Below are positions 14,787-22,702 of a stretch of 42,107 bases of DNA, one piece after another. Location of the stretch: positions 1 through 42,107 of the forward strand of contig NZ_PKEK01000104.1 of assembly GCF_002863225.1 (NCBI RefSeq). The letters run 5' to 3'. Made by a program: the position numbers and the translations under genes. The DNA comes from Mycobacterium sp. (lineage in GTDB: Bacteria; Actinomycetota; Actinomycetes; Mycobacteriales; Mycobacteriaceae). The notes under the pieces are model-generated. The model was not told the origin of the DNA. It was given only the letters and a program-made list of their open reading frames with translations, and searched no databases. How positions within the stretch are numbered: the first letter of the stretch is position 1; each line of letters begins with the position of its first letter.

Positions 14787-15998
14787 GTGGCCATTCACAA
14801 CCTCGACGACCTTCTCGCACAGGGGGTTTCGGGTCGCGGGGTGCTCGTTCGCTCGGATTTGAACGTGCCGCTCAACGACGGCGCCATCACCGACCCCGGC
14901 CGCATCACCGCGTCGGTGCCGACGATCAGGGCGCTCGCCGATGCCGGCGCCAAGGTCGTGGTGACCGCGCATCTCGGCCGCCCCAAAGGCGAGCCGGATC
15001 CCTCGTTGTCGCTCGCGCCGGTTGCCGCGGCGCTGGCGGATCAGCTGGGTAAGGACGTGCAACTGGCCGGTGACGTCGTCGGCGCGGACGCCAAATCCCG
15101 CGCCACCAGCCTGGCCGACGGCGACGTGCTGCTGCTGGAGAACATCCGCTTCGATCCGCGCGAGACCAGTAAGGACGACGCGGAGCGGTTGGCGCTGGCC
15201 GAGGAACTTGCCGAATTGGTCGGCAGCACCGGGGCATTCGTCTCCGACGGGTTCGGGGTGGTACACCGCAAGCAGGCATCGGTGTATGACGTCGCGACGC
15301 TGCTGCCGCACTACGCCGGGGGGTTGGTTGCCCAAGAGGTCGCGGTGCTCGAGCGGCTGACCGGCTCGACGAAGCGGCCGTATGCGGTGATCCTGGGCGG
15401 ATCGAAAGTCTCCGACAAGCTCGGCGTCATCGAGCAGCTGGCCACCAAAGCCGACAGCATCGTGATCGGTGGCGGTATGTGCTACACGTTCCTGGCCGCG
15501 ATGGGGCTCTCGGTCGGCACGTCGCTACTGCAGACCGAGATGATCGACACGTGCAAGCAGCTGCTCGACACGTACGCCGACGTCATCCGGCTGCCGGTCG
15601 ACATCGTGGTCGCGGACAAGTTCGCCGCCGATGCGACGCCGGAAACCGTTGCAGCCGAATCAATTCCGGACGGAAAAATGGGCCTGGATATCGGGCCGGG
15701 ATCGGTGCAGCGATTCACCAAACTGCTCGCCAACGCCGAAACCATCTTCTGGAACGGCCCGATGGGCGTCTTCGAGTTCCCGGCGTTCGCCGCCGGCACC
15801 AAGGGTCTCGCCGAAGTGATATCCGCTGCGACCGCCAAGGGCGCGTTCAGTGTGGTCGGGGGTGGCGACTCGGCCGCCGCGGTGCGGGCGCTGGGCCTGC
15901 CCGACGATGGCTTCTCGCACATTTCGACCGGCGGCGGGGCGTCGCTGGAATACCTTGAGGGTAAGACGCTGCCCGGTCTCGAAGTGTTGAACACCTGA
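14787..15998 (+). CDS. pgk: Phosphoglycerate kinase
   Basis: Transfers phosphate from 1,3-bisphosphoglycerate to ADP. The protein has 403 residues with two Rossmann-like domains. Substrate motifs at the N-terminus are VLVRSDLNVPL and TAHLGRPKG. The nucleotide motif GGGDSAAAV lies near the C-terminus, and the hinge region includes FWNGPMGVFE. The open frame runs back into gap. The GTG at 14787, two nt after the gap stop, gives the family N-terminus, so translation is probably coupled to gap. Confidence 0.97.
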   Translation: MAIHNLDDLLAQGVSGRGVLVRSDLNVPLNDGAITDPGRITASVPTIRALADAGAKVVVTAHLGRPKGEPDPSLSLAPVAAALADQLGKDVQLAGDVVGADAKSRATSLADGDVLLLENIRFDPRETSKDDAERLALAEELAELVGSTGAFVSDGFGVVHRKQASVYDVATLLPHYAGGLVAQEVAVLERLTGSTKRPYAVILGGSKVSDKLGVIEQLATKADSIVIGGGMCYTFLAAMGLSVGTSLLQTEMIDTCKQLLDTYADVIRLPVDIVVADKFAADATPETVAAESIPDGKMGLDIGPGSVQRFTKLLANAETIFWNGPMGVFEFPAFAAGTKGLAEVISAATAKGAFSVVGGGDSAAAVRALGLPDDGFSHISTGGGASLEYLEGKTLPGLEVLNT

Positions 15999-16011
15999 GC
16001 AAAGGACCTTC

Positions 16012-16068
16012 ATGATTGTTCCGCCTCCGTCCCATCGCTCTGCTCCGCAGTGTCGGCGGTGCGCATGA
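16012..16068 (+). CDS. 18-codon micro-ORF before tpiA, in a reversed MIRU-like unit
   Basis: Encodes MIVPPPSHRSAPQCRRCA. It has its own ribosome binding site (AAAGGA at 16001-16006), and its TGA overlaps the ATG of tpiA (ATGA). The reverse complement of this stretch resembles the 53-bp units between rapZ and yvcK: GACACTGCGGAGCAGAGCGA against GACGATGCAGAGCGCAGCGA, about 70% over 30 bases by eye. It therefore looks like a single, decayed MIRU-type unit in opposite orientation that bridges pgk and tpiA. The peptide need not be functional. The overlap may simply carry ribosomes into tpiA. Confidence 0.5.
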   Translation: MIVPPPSHRSAPQCRRCA

Positions 16069-16850
16069 GTCGCAAGCCGCTGATCGCCGGCAACTGGAAG
16101 ATGAACCTCAACCACTTCGAGGCCATCGCGCTGGTGCAGAAGATCGCATTCTCGTTGCCGGACAAGTACTTCGACAAGGTCGACGTCGCGGTCATCCCGC
16201 CGTTCACCGATCTGCGCAGTGTGCAGACCCTGGTGGACGGTGACAAGCTGCGGCTCACCTACGGCGCCCAGGACATCTCGCAGCACGACTCCGGTGCGTA
16301 CACCGGCGAGATCAGTGGGGCATTCCTGGCGAAGTTGGGTTGCCACTATGCCGTGGTCGGGCACTCCGAGCGACGCACCTATCACGACGAGGACGACGCA
16401 CTGGTCGCCGCCAAAGCCGCTGCCGCGCTGAAGTACGAGCTGACCCCGATCGTGTGTATCGGCGAGCATCTGGAGGTCCGCGAGGCCGGCGAGCACGTCA
16501 GTCACTGCCAGAACCAACTGCGCGGTTCGCTGGCCGGGTTGTCGGCCGAGCAGATCGGCCAGACGGTCATCGCCTACGAGCCGGTGTGGGCGATCGGCAC
16601 CGGGCGGGTGGCCAGCTCCGCCGACGCCCAAGAGGTGTGCGCCGCGGTTCGCAAGGAGTTGGGGTCCTTGGCGTCGCCGCAGATCGCCGACACCGTCCGG
16701 GTGCTCTACGGCGGTTCGGTGAATGCCAAGAACATCGGCGACCTCGTCGCCCAGGAAGACGTCGACGGCGCGCTGGTCGGCGGCGCCTCGCTGGACGGTG
16801 AACAATTCGCCACGCTGTCCGCGATCGCCGCCGGGGGACCGCTGCCCTGA
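16065..16850 (+). CDS. tpiA: Triosephosphate isomerase
   Basis: Interconverts dihydroxyacetone phosphate and glyceraldehyde-3-phosphate. The protein is a TIM barrel of 261 residues. Catalytic residues visible are Lys12 in AGNWKMN, His100 in VVGHSERR and Glu172 in AYEPVWAIGTG. The phosphate loop is LYGGSVNAKN. I chose the ATG at 16065, which gives the family N-terminus MSRKPLIAGNWKMN, rather than an in-frame start five codons upstream. There is no Shine-Dalgarno sequence directly before it; instead it overlaps the stop of an 18-codon micro-ORF. It is the last gene of the glycolytic unit. Confidence 0.97.
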   Translation: MSRKPLIAGNWKMNLNHFEAIALVQKIAFSLPDKYFDKVDVAVIPPFTDLRSVQTLVDGDKLRLTYGAQDISQHDSGAYTGEISGAFLAKLGCHYAVVGHSERRTYHDEDDALVAAKAAAALKYELTPIVCIGEHLEVREAGEHVSHCQNQLRGSLAGLSAEQIGQTVIAYEPVWAIGTGRVASSADAQEVCAAVRKELGSLASPQIADTVRVLYGGSVNAKNIGDLVAQEDVDGALVGGASLDGEQFATLSAIAAGGPLP

Positions 16851-16872
16851 CCGCCCGGGTTGCGCTCAGGGC
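16844..16872 (+). terminator. Stem-loop at the end of gap-pgk-tpiA
   Basis: A perfect 7-bp inverted repeat, GCCCTGA (16844-16850) and TCAGGGC (16866-16872), with a 15-nt loop. The left arm contains the tpiA stop codon, and an AT-rich stretch follows. This is the most likely end of the glycolytic transcript. Confidence 0.5.
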
Positions 16873-16886
16873 AAATTCATATTTAG

Positions 16887-16922
16887 CTTAGAGAAGCCTC
16901 ACGGATCCACAGGCTTTCTAAG
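16887..16922. other. Long imperfect inverted repeat before the first aspartic protease gene
   Basis: CTTAGAGAAGCCT (16887-16899) pairs with AGGCTTTCTAAG (16911-16922), leaving a single bulged base and an 11-nt loop. It lies in an AT-rich patch 41 nt before the ATG of the first protease gene. It could be an operator, a 5' leader hairpin, or part of the tpiA terminator region. It has no counterpart before the second protease gene. Confidence 0.5.
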
Positions 16923-16963
16923 TTTGCGCGCGACAGCGCCCACGTCTTCGGGGGAAGCACTCA

Positions 16964-18190
16964 ATGGCTGGTCGGAACGGTAAGACGACGGTGTTCGCGG
17001 GTCTCGGGCTGCTTGGAACGGGTGCGAGCGTGTTCCTGGCAGCCGCGGCCCTGGCTACCAGCTCAGCGGCACCCGCGCGGGCGGACTTCGACGATTTGCT
17101 GGAACCGATCATTCAGCCGCTGCTGACCTCGCTGACCGACTCGCTGACGGCAATCGACCCGGCGGCCGCGCTCGACCTCACCAGCTGGTCGGACAGCCTG
17201 CTGGCCAGCCTGAACTCGACTTTCGACTTCGCGTTGCCCTCGACCGACGCGGCCGCAGCGGCTGCGGTCGGTGCGGCGGCAGAACCAGCTGCCTCGCTTG
17301 CCGGTGGAACCATTCCGCTGACCGTCCTGGAAGGCACCGAGCCGGTGGTCCAGGCGTCGATCGACGGTGGCAGCGCCGTACCGCTGCTCGTCGACACCGG
17401 GTCGAGCGGGCTCGTCGTTCCGTTCACCGACCTCGGTTCCACCTACTCCTCTCAGCTCGAGGCGCTGTTCAGCCTCGGCCTTCCCACCGGCTTCAGCGAG
17501 AGTGGTTACAGCGGCGGGGTGGACTACCTGTACCTGACCTACAACAACGTCCCGGTCGACTACCTCGGCGGCACTGGTCTGAGCACCGACGGGCCCGTGA
17601 ACATCGAGATCTACTCCTGGAACCCCTCGGACTTCGGAAGCCTCTTCACCAACAACGCCTTCCAGGAATTCCTCGGCGGTAACGAGGTCAGCGGGATCTT
17701 GGGGATCGGTGACAACACGGCGGGACCGACCACCACACCGTTCCTCGACTATGGCGGCGTGTACGTCAACATCCCCGGCAACGAGCTTGTTGTCGGCGGC
17801 GGAAACCCGATCCCCGATGCTGTCTCCACAAGTGGTGACCCGGTGAGCAACGTTTTCGAATCCGTCGGTAACGGCACCCAGGTCGCGGTGAGCAACAACA
17901 TCGACTCCGGGGGAGTCTTCGGAACCATCCCGTCCAGCCTGGCGCCGACCGGTTCCGTGCCGGACGGAACGCTGATCTCGGTCTACAACGCCGCTCACCA
18001 GCTGCTGTACAGCTACACCACGACAGGCAGCTTCGACATCAGCGACACCGGCACTCCGCAGTTGGTCAGTGACGCCCCGACGGTGATCTCCGGCACCAGC
18101 ATCGACAGTGGCGTCCTGCCGTTCCTCCAGCACGGGGTGTACATCGATTACGCGAACGACAAGACCTTTTTCGGTCCGCTGACGTCGTAG
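16964..18190 (+). CDS. Secreted aspartic protease, PecA/PE_PGRS16 C-domain type (copy 1)
   Basis: A 408-residue exported protein with a Sec signal peptide (cleavage after ARA, residue 40). A helical segment follows (DFDDLLEPIIQPLLTSLTDS to about residue 85), then an Ala-rich linker and a pepsin-like domain. The first catalytic motif is DTGSSG (Asp144), and the second is DSGG (Asp314) in NNIDSGGVFGTIP. This domain is the one found at the C-terminus of certain PE_PGRS proteins, such as PecA of M. marinum, which cleaves PE-family proteins at the cell surface. Here a signal peptide takes the place of the PE domain, so export would be by Sec rather than type VII. Substrates are unknown. A close paralogue follows 147 nt downstream. 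Confidence 0.85.
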   Translation: MAGRNGKTTVFAGLGLLGTGASVFLAAAALATSSAAPARADFDDLLEPIIQPLLTSLTDSLTAIDPAAALDLTSWSDSLLASLNSTFDFALPSTDAAAAAAVGAAAEPAASLAGGTIPLTVLEGTEPVVQASIDGGSAVPLLVDTGSSGLVVPFTDLGSTYSSQLEALFSLGLPTGFSESGYSGGVDYLYLTYNNVPVDYLGGTGLSTDGPVNIEIYSWNPSDFGSLFTNNAFQEFLGGNEVSGILGIGDNTAGPTTTPFLDYGGVYVNIPGNELVVGGGNPIPDAVSTSGDPVSNVFESVGNGTQVAVSNNIDSGGVFGTIPSSLAPTGSVPDGTLISVYNAAHQLLYSYTTTGSFDISDTGTPQLVSDAPTVISGTSIDSGVLPFLQHGVYIDYANDKTFFGPLTS

Positions 18191-18337
18191 CCGAAACGGC
18201 CTGCCTGAAGGTGTGAGTTTGATATGCCTTCGGGTTGTCTGGCAACGAACTAGCAGTTACCTTAACGCCACCTGATAAAACACAGGAAACGTTGAGGGTG
18301 ACGGCTGTGCCGTCCCGCCGGTAATTCGGGGGTTGCG

Positions 18338-19588
18338 ATGACGAGTCGGCACGGTACGCACCGCACGGGCACGGTATGGCGTCGTGCGCTGTCCGGGGTC
18401 GGCGCCGGCGCCGGCGGAGTCGTCGTCGCGGCGGCAATCGCCACCGGCTCGGCGGCCCCGGCGCAGGCCGACCTCGATGACCTCTTCGACCCGATCATCT
18501 CCTCATTGACCGACTCCATCGCGGTGTTCGACCCCGCGGTCGCCGTCGACTTCACCGGCTGGGCCGACGAGCTGCTCGACAGCTTGAACGCCTTCGACTT
18601 CCTGTGGCCGTCGACGGACTCCGCCTTCGCGGCCGCCGCGTCTGGCGCGCTGCCCGCCGCTGACGCGGTCGCTGCGCCGCCGCCGATCCCGATGGAAATG
18701 CTCATCGGCACCGAACCGGCGGTCTACGCCTCGATCGACGGCGGTGACTCGGTCCCGCTGCTCGTCGACACCGGTTCGGCCGGAATCGTGGTTCCGTCGA
18801 CCCTGCTGGGCGACGACTACTCCGAACAGCTTCAGAACCTGTTCAACCTGGGCCTTCCCACCAGCTTTGGTGTCAGCGGGTACAGCGGCGGTGTCAGCTA
18901 CCTCTACCTGACCTACGACAGCGTGCCGGTCGACTACCTGGACGGCGACGGTGGAGCGATCCTGTTCCCGACCGACGGTCCGGTCAACATCGAGATCTAC
19001 TCGTACGCGCCGGGCAATTTCGCGAGCCTGTTCACCAACGACGCGTTCCAGAACTTCCTCGAGGGCAACAACGTCGATGGCATTCTCGGTATCGGATACA
19101 ACGCCTACGGCCCCACCATCAGCCCGTTCGTCGACTACGACGGCGTGCTGGTCGACATTCCGAACGGCCAGCTGATCATCGGGGACTACGACACCACTGG
19201 GTGGGTGTCCACCGATGGAGCGCCGATCAGCACATTGTTCGAAACCGTCAACGGCGTCACCCGGAGCCTGAGCGTCAACCTGGACTCCGGAGGAGTCTTC
19301 GGGACGATCCCGTCGAGCTTGGCGCCGGGAACCCCCTTGGGCGAGCAGATACCCGATGGTGTTCTGATCTCGGTCACGAACTCCGAGGGCGAACTGCTGT
19401 ACAGCTACACCACAGGGCAATTCGACATCAGCAACGACGGCACACCCGAGCTTGTCTCCAACGGCCCCTACGCGGTCTCGGGCACTTACATCAACAGTGG
19501 TGTCATCCCATTCCTGAACCACCAGGTGTATCTGGACTATGACGGCACCGCCGCCGGTACGACGTACTTCAGCCCGTTCATTCCGTAG
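18338..19588 (+). CDS. Secreted aspartic protease, PecA/PE_PGRS16 C-domain type (copy 2)
   Basis: A 416-residue paralogue of the preceding gene with the same layout. The signal peptide is long (cleavage after PAQA, about residue 44). The amphipathic stretch DLDDLFDPIISSLTDSIAVFDP is followed by an Ala-rich linker and the bilobed protease domain. The catalytic motifs are DTGSAG (Asp144) and DSGG (Asp316). The blocks SGYSGGVSYLYLTYDSVPVDYL, PVNIEIYS and GVFGTIPSSLAP are shared with copy 1, so this is a tandem duplication with considerable divergence. Both active-site Asp residues are present in both copies. The PE_PGRS and other genes that M. tuberculosis has in this interval are missing. Confidence 0.85.
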   Translation: MTSRHGTHRTGTVWRRALSGVGAGAGGVVVAAAIATGSAAPAQADLDDLFDPIISSLTDSIAVFDPAVAVDFTGWADELLDSLNAFDFLWPSTDSAFAAAASGALPAADAVAAPPPIPMEMLIGTEPAVYASIDGGDSVPLLVDTGSAGIVVPSTLLGDDYSEQLQNLFNLGLPTSFGVSGYSGGVSYLYLTYDSVPVDYLDGDGGAILFPTDGPVNIEIYSYAPGNFASLFTNDAFQNFLEGNNVDGILGIGYNAYGPTISPFVDYDGVLVDIPNGQLIIGDYDTTGWVSTDGAPISTLFETVNGVTRSLSVNLDSGGVFGTIPSSLAPGTPLGEQIPDGVLISVTNSEGELLYSYTTGQFDISNDGTPELVSNGPYAVSGTYINSGVIPFLNHQVYLDYDGTAAGTTYFSPFIP

Positions 19589-19601
19589 CTGCGCGGGCCG
19601 G

Positions 19602-19607
19602 TAAGCT
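19602..19607 (+). promoter_or_regulatory. -10 element of secG, probably leaderless
   Basis: TAAGCT with 7 nt to the ATG of secG. There is no Shine-Dalgarno sequence. Only 26 nt separate secG from the preceding protease gene. Confidence 0.45.
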
Positions 19608-19614
19608 GACCGCC

Positions 19615-19851
19615 ATGGAATTGGCTCTGCAGATCACCCTGGTGATCACCAGCATCCTGGTGGTGCTGTTGGTGCTGTTGCACCGCGCCAAGGGTGGCGG
19701 TCTGTCCACGCTGTTCGGCGGCGGTGTCCAGTCCAGCTTGTCCGGGTCGACGGTGGTGGAGAAGAACCTCGACCGGCTGACACTGTTCGTGGTCGGCATT
19801 TGGCTGGTTGCCATCGTGGGTGTGGCGCTGCGGATCAAGTACAACGCCTGA
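19615..19851 (+). CDS. secG: Preprotein translocase subunit SecG
   Basis: Small subunit of the SecYEG channel, 78 residues. It has two transmembrane helices (about 3-22 and 55-73) separated by a conserved cytoplasmic loop, KGGGLSTLFGGGVQSSLSGSTVVEKNLDRLT. Length and loop are as expected for the actinobacterial family (Rv1440). Its position after the glycolytic genes is the same as in M. tuberculosis, with the two protease genes inserted between. Confidence 0.95.
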   Translation: MELALQITLVITSILVVLLVLLHRAKGGGLSTLFGGGVQSSLSGSTVVEKNLDRLTLFVVGIWLVAIVGVALRIKYNA

Positions 19852-19883
19852 CGCCACGAAAGGCGAAGACAGCCAACCACCCT

Positions 19884-19889
19884 GATACT
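19884..19889 (+). promoter_or_regulatory. -10 element of ppc, possibly leaderless
   Basis: GATACT with 7 nt (GGTAGGC) to the ATG of ppc. Confidence 0.35.
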
Positions 19890-19896
19890 GGTAGGC

Positions 19897-22689
19897 ATGG
19901 CTGACGCACCTGACTCGCTGGAGCCCTTCGGTGCCGTCCAACGCACCAAATTAGGTCGCGACGCGACGGAGCCGATGCGGGAGGACATCCGTCTGCTCGG
20001 GTCCATCCTGGGCGACACGGTTCGTGAGCAGAACGGCGACGAGGTCTTCGACCTGGTCGAGCGGGCCCGTGTCGCGTCGTTCCAAGTGCGCCGCTCGGAA
20101 ATCGAGCGCGCCGAGGTGGCGGAGCTATTCGACGGCATCAACATCCGGCAGGCCCTGCCGGTCATCCGGGCCTTCAGTCACTTCGCCCTGCTGGCCAACG
20201 TCGCCGAGGACATCCACCGCGAGCGCCGCCGCGCCATTCACGTCGCCGAGGGTGAGCCGCCGCAGGACAGCAGCCTGGCCGCGACGTATCTGAAACTCGA
20301 TGCGGCGGACCTGGATACCGCGACCGTCGCGGAGGCTCTGACCGGCGCGATGGTGTCGCCGGTGATCACCGCACATCCGACTGAAACCCGTCGCCGGACG
20401 GTGTTCGACACCCAGCACCGCATCACCCAGCTGATGCGACTGCACGCCCAGGGCCGCACCGAGACCGACGACGGCGCCGACGTCGAGACTGAACTTCGCC
20501 GCCAGGTGCTGATGCTGTGGCAAACGGCACTGGTGCGGTTGTCCCGGCTGCAGATCTCCGACGAGATCGCGGTCGGGTTGCGGTATTACCAGGCAGCGTT
20601 TTTCGATGTCGTTCCCAAAGTCAACGCCGGTGTGCGCGATGCGCTGCGCAGCCGCTGGCCCGACGCCGATCTGCTGCCCGAGCCGATCGTGCGGCCCGGA
20701 TCCTGGATCGGCGGTGACCGCGACGGCAACCCCAACGTGACTGCCGAGGTGGTACGGCTGGCCACCGGCAGCGCCGCGTACACGGCGCTGAACCACTACA
20801 CCGCCGAGTTGAGCGCGCTGGAACAAGAGCTCTCGATGTCGGCGCGCCTGGTTGCCGTCACCGACGATCTGTCCGCGTTGGCCGAGAAGTGCGAAGAGCC
20901 GGCCCGCGGCGACGAGCCTTACCGCCGTGCCTTGCGCGTCATTCACGCCCGGCTCACCGCCACCGCTGCGCAGATCCTGGACCAGGAGCCGGACAACCTG
21001 CTCGACCTCGGCTTGGAGCCGTACGCGTCGCCGGGGGAGATGCTGGCCGATCTGGACACCGTCGATGCGTCACTGCGAGCCCACGGCAGCAGACTACTCG
21101 CCGACGACCGGCTGGCCCGCTTGCGAGAAGCGTTGCACGTCTTCGGGTTTCACCTCTCCGGCCTGGACATGCGGCAGAACTCCGACGTCCACGAAGAGGT
21201 GGTGGCCGAGCTGCTGGCGTGGGCCGGGGTGCACCCCGACTACGCGTCACTCAGCGAGGACGAACGCGTCAACATCCTGGCCGACGAGCTAGGTACCCGC
21301 CGCCCGCTGATCGGCGACCGAACACAGCTGTCGGACCTGGCTCGCAAGGAGCTCGCGATCGTCTCCGCCGCCGCGACGGCGATCGACGCCTACGGTCCGT
21401 CGTCGGTGCCCAACTACATCATCTCGATGTGCCGTTCCGTCTCCGACCTGCTCGAAGCGGGACTCCTGCTGAAGGAGTGCGGACTGCTCGACGCCTCCGA
21501 GGACGATCCGCACTGTCCGGTGGGTATCGTCCCGCTGTTCGAGACGATCGACGACCTGCAGCGCGGCGCATCGATTCTCGAAGCGGCACTTGACCTTCCG
21601 GTGTACCAGCGCATCGTCAAGAACCGTGAGTACAGCCAGGAGGTGATGCTCGGCTACTCCGATTCGAACAAAGACGGCGGCTACCTCACAGCGAACTGGG
21701 CGCTCTACCGGGCCGAGCTCGACCTCGTCGAATCGGCCCGGAAGACCGGAATCCGGTTGCGGCTCTTCCACGGACGCGGCGGAACCGTCGGACGCGGTGG
21801 AGGGCCGAGCTATCAGGCCATCCTCGCCCAGCCGCCGGGTGCGGTGAACGGCGCGCTGCGGCTGACCGAGCAGGGCGAGGTGATCGCCGCGAAATACGCC
21901 GAGCCGATGATGGCGCAGCGCAATCTGGAGACGCTGCTGGCCGCCACGTTGGAGTCCACCCTGCTCGACGTCGAAGGACTCGGCGATGCTGCCGGCCCGG
22001 CCTACGAGATCCTCGACGACCTGGCCGACCGGGCGCAGCGCGCATACTCTGAGTTGGTCCACGAGACAGAGGGTTTCGTGGACTATTTCCTGCAGTCCAC
22101 GCCGGTCAGCGAGATCGGTTCGCTCAACGTCGGCAGCCGGCCCACGTCGCGTAAACAGACATCGTCCATCTCTGATCTCCGGGCAATCCCCTGGGTGATG
22201 GCGTGGAGTCAGTCGAGGGTCATGCTGCCGGGCTGGTATGGCACCGGTACCGCCATCGAGGAGTGGCTCGCCGGCGACGAGGGGCGTCTGGAGACGTTGC
22301 GCGAGCTCTACCAGCGCTGGCCGTTCTTCCAGACCGTGCTGTCGAACATGGCCCAGGTGCTCGCCAAGACCGACCTGGGTCTGGCCGCCCGCTACGCGGA
22401 GCTGGTCGAGGACGAAACACTGCGCAGGCGGGTGTTCGACATGATCGCGGCCGAGCATCAGCGAAGTATCAACGCGCACAAGCTGATCACCGGCCAGGAC
22501 AATCTGCTCGCCGACAACGCCTCGCTGGCTCGTTCGGTGTTCAACCGCTTTCCGTACCTGGAGCCGCTCAACCATCTGCAGGTCGAGTTACTGCGGCGCT
22601 ACCGCTCCGGCGAGGACGACGAACTGGTTCAGCGCGGAATCCTGTTGACGATGAACGGGCTGGCCAGCGCGCTGCGCAACAGCGGCTAG
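19897..22689 (+). CDS. ppc: Phosphoenolpyruvate carboxylase
   Basis: Carboxylates phosphoenolpyruvate with bicarbonate to oxaloacetate, refilling the TCA cycle. The protein has 930 residues, full length. The catalytic His is at about residue 160 in TAHPTETRRRTV. The second signature, FHGRGGTVGRGGGPSY, is at about 624-639. The C-terminus ends in RNSG, like the (Q/R)NTG/NSG end that reaches the active site. As I recall, M. tuberculosis lacks this gene and relies on other anaplerotic enzymes, whereas M. leprae and environmental mycobacteria have it. It is tail to tail with the P450 gene, 13 nt apart. Confidence 0.97.
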   Translation: MADAPDSLEPFGAVQRTKLGRDATEPMREDIRLLGSILGDTVREQNGDEVFDLVERARVASFQVRRSEIERAEVAELFDGINIRQALPVIRAFSHFALLANVAEDIHRERRRAIHVAEGEPPQDSSLAATYLKLDAADLDTATVAEALTGAMVSPVITAHPTETRRRTVFDTQHRITQLMRLHAQGRTETDDGADVETELRRQVLMLWQTALVRLSRLQISDEIAVGLRYYQAAFFDVVPKVNAGVRDALRSRWPDADLLPEPIVRPGSWIGGDRDGNPNVTAEVVRLATGSAAYTALNHYTAELSALEQELSMSARLVAVTDDLSALAEKCEEPARGDEPYRRALRVIHARLTATAAQILDQEPDNLLDLGLEPYASPGEMLADLDTVDASLRAHGSRLLADDRLARLREALHVFGFHLSGLDMRQNSDVHEEVVAELLAWAGVHPDYASLSEDERVNILADELGTRRPLIGDRTQLSDLARKELAIVSAAATAIDAYGPSSVPNYIISMCRSVSDLLEAGLLLKECGLLDASEDDPHCPVGIVPLFETIDDLQRGASILEAALDLPVYQRIVKNREYSQEVMLGYSDSNKDGGYLTANWALYRAELDLVESARKTGIRLRLFHGRGGTVGRGGGPSYQAILAQPPGAVNGALRLTEQGEVIAAKYAEPMMAQRNLETLLAATLESTLLDVEGLGDAAGPAYEILDDLADRAQRAYSELVHETEGFVDYFLQSTPVSEIGSLNVGSRPTSRKQTSSISDLRAIPWVMAWSQSRVMLPGWYGTGTAIEEWLAGDEGRLETLRELYQRWPFFQTVLSNMAQVLAKTDLGLAARYAELVEDETLRRRVFDMIAAEHQRSINAHKLITGQDNLLADNASLARSVFNRFPYLEPLNHLQVELLRRYRSGEDDELVQRGILLTMNGLASALRNSG

Positions 22690-22702
22690 GTGGTTGCCCG
22701 CT

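Noticed and set aside
13027..14820. Minus-strand open frame of 597 codons
   Set aside because: It is antisense to the end of the DUF3556 gene and to gap. It has low-complexity composition and no motif.
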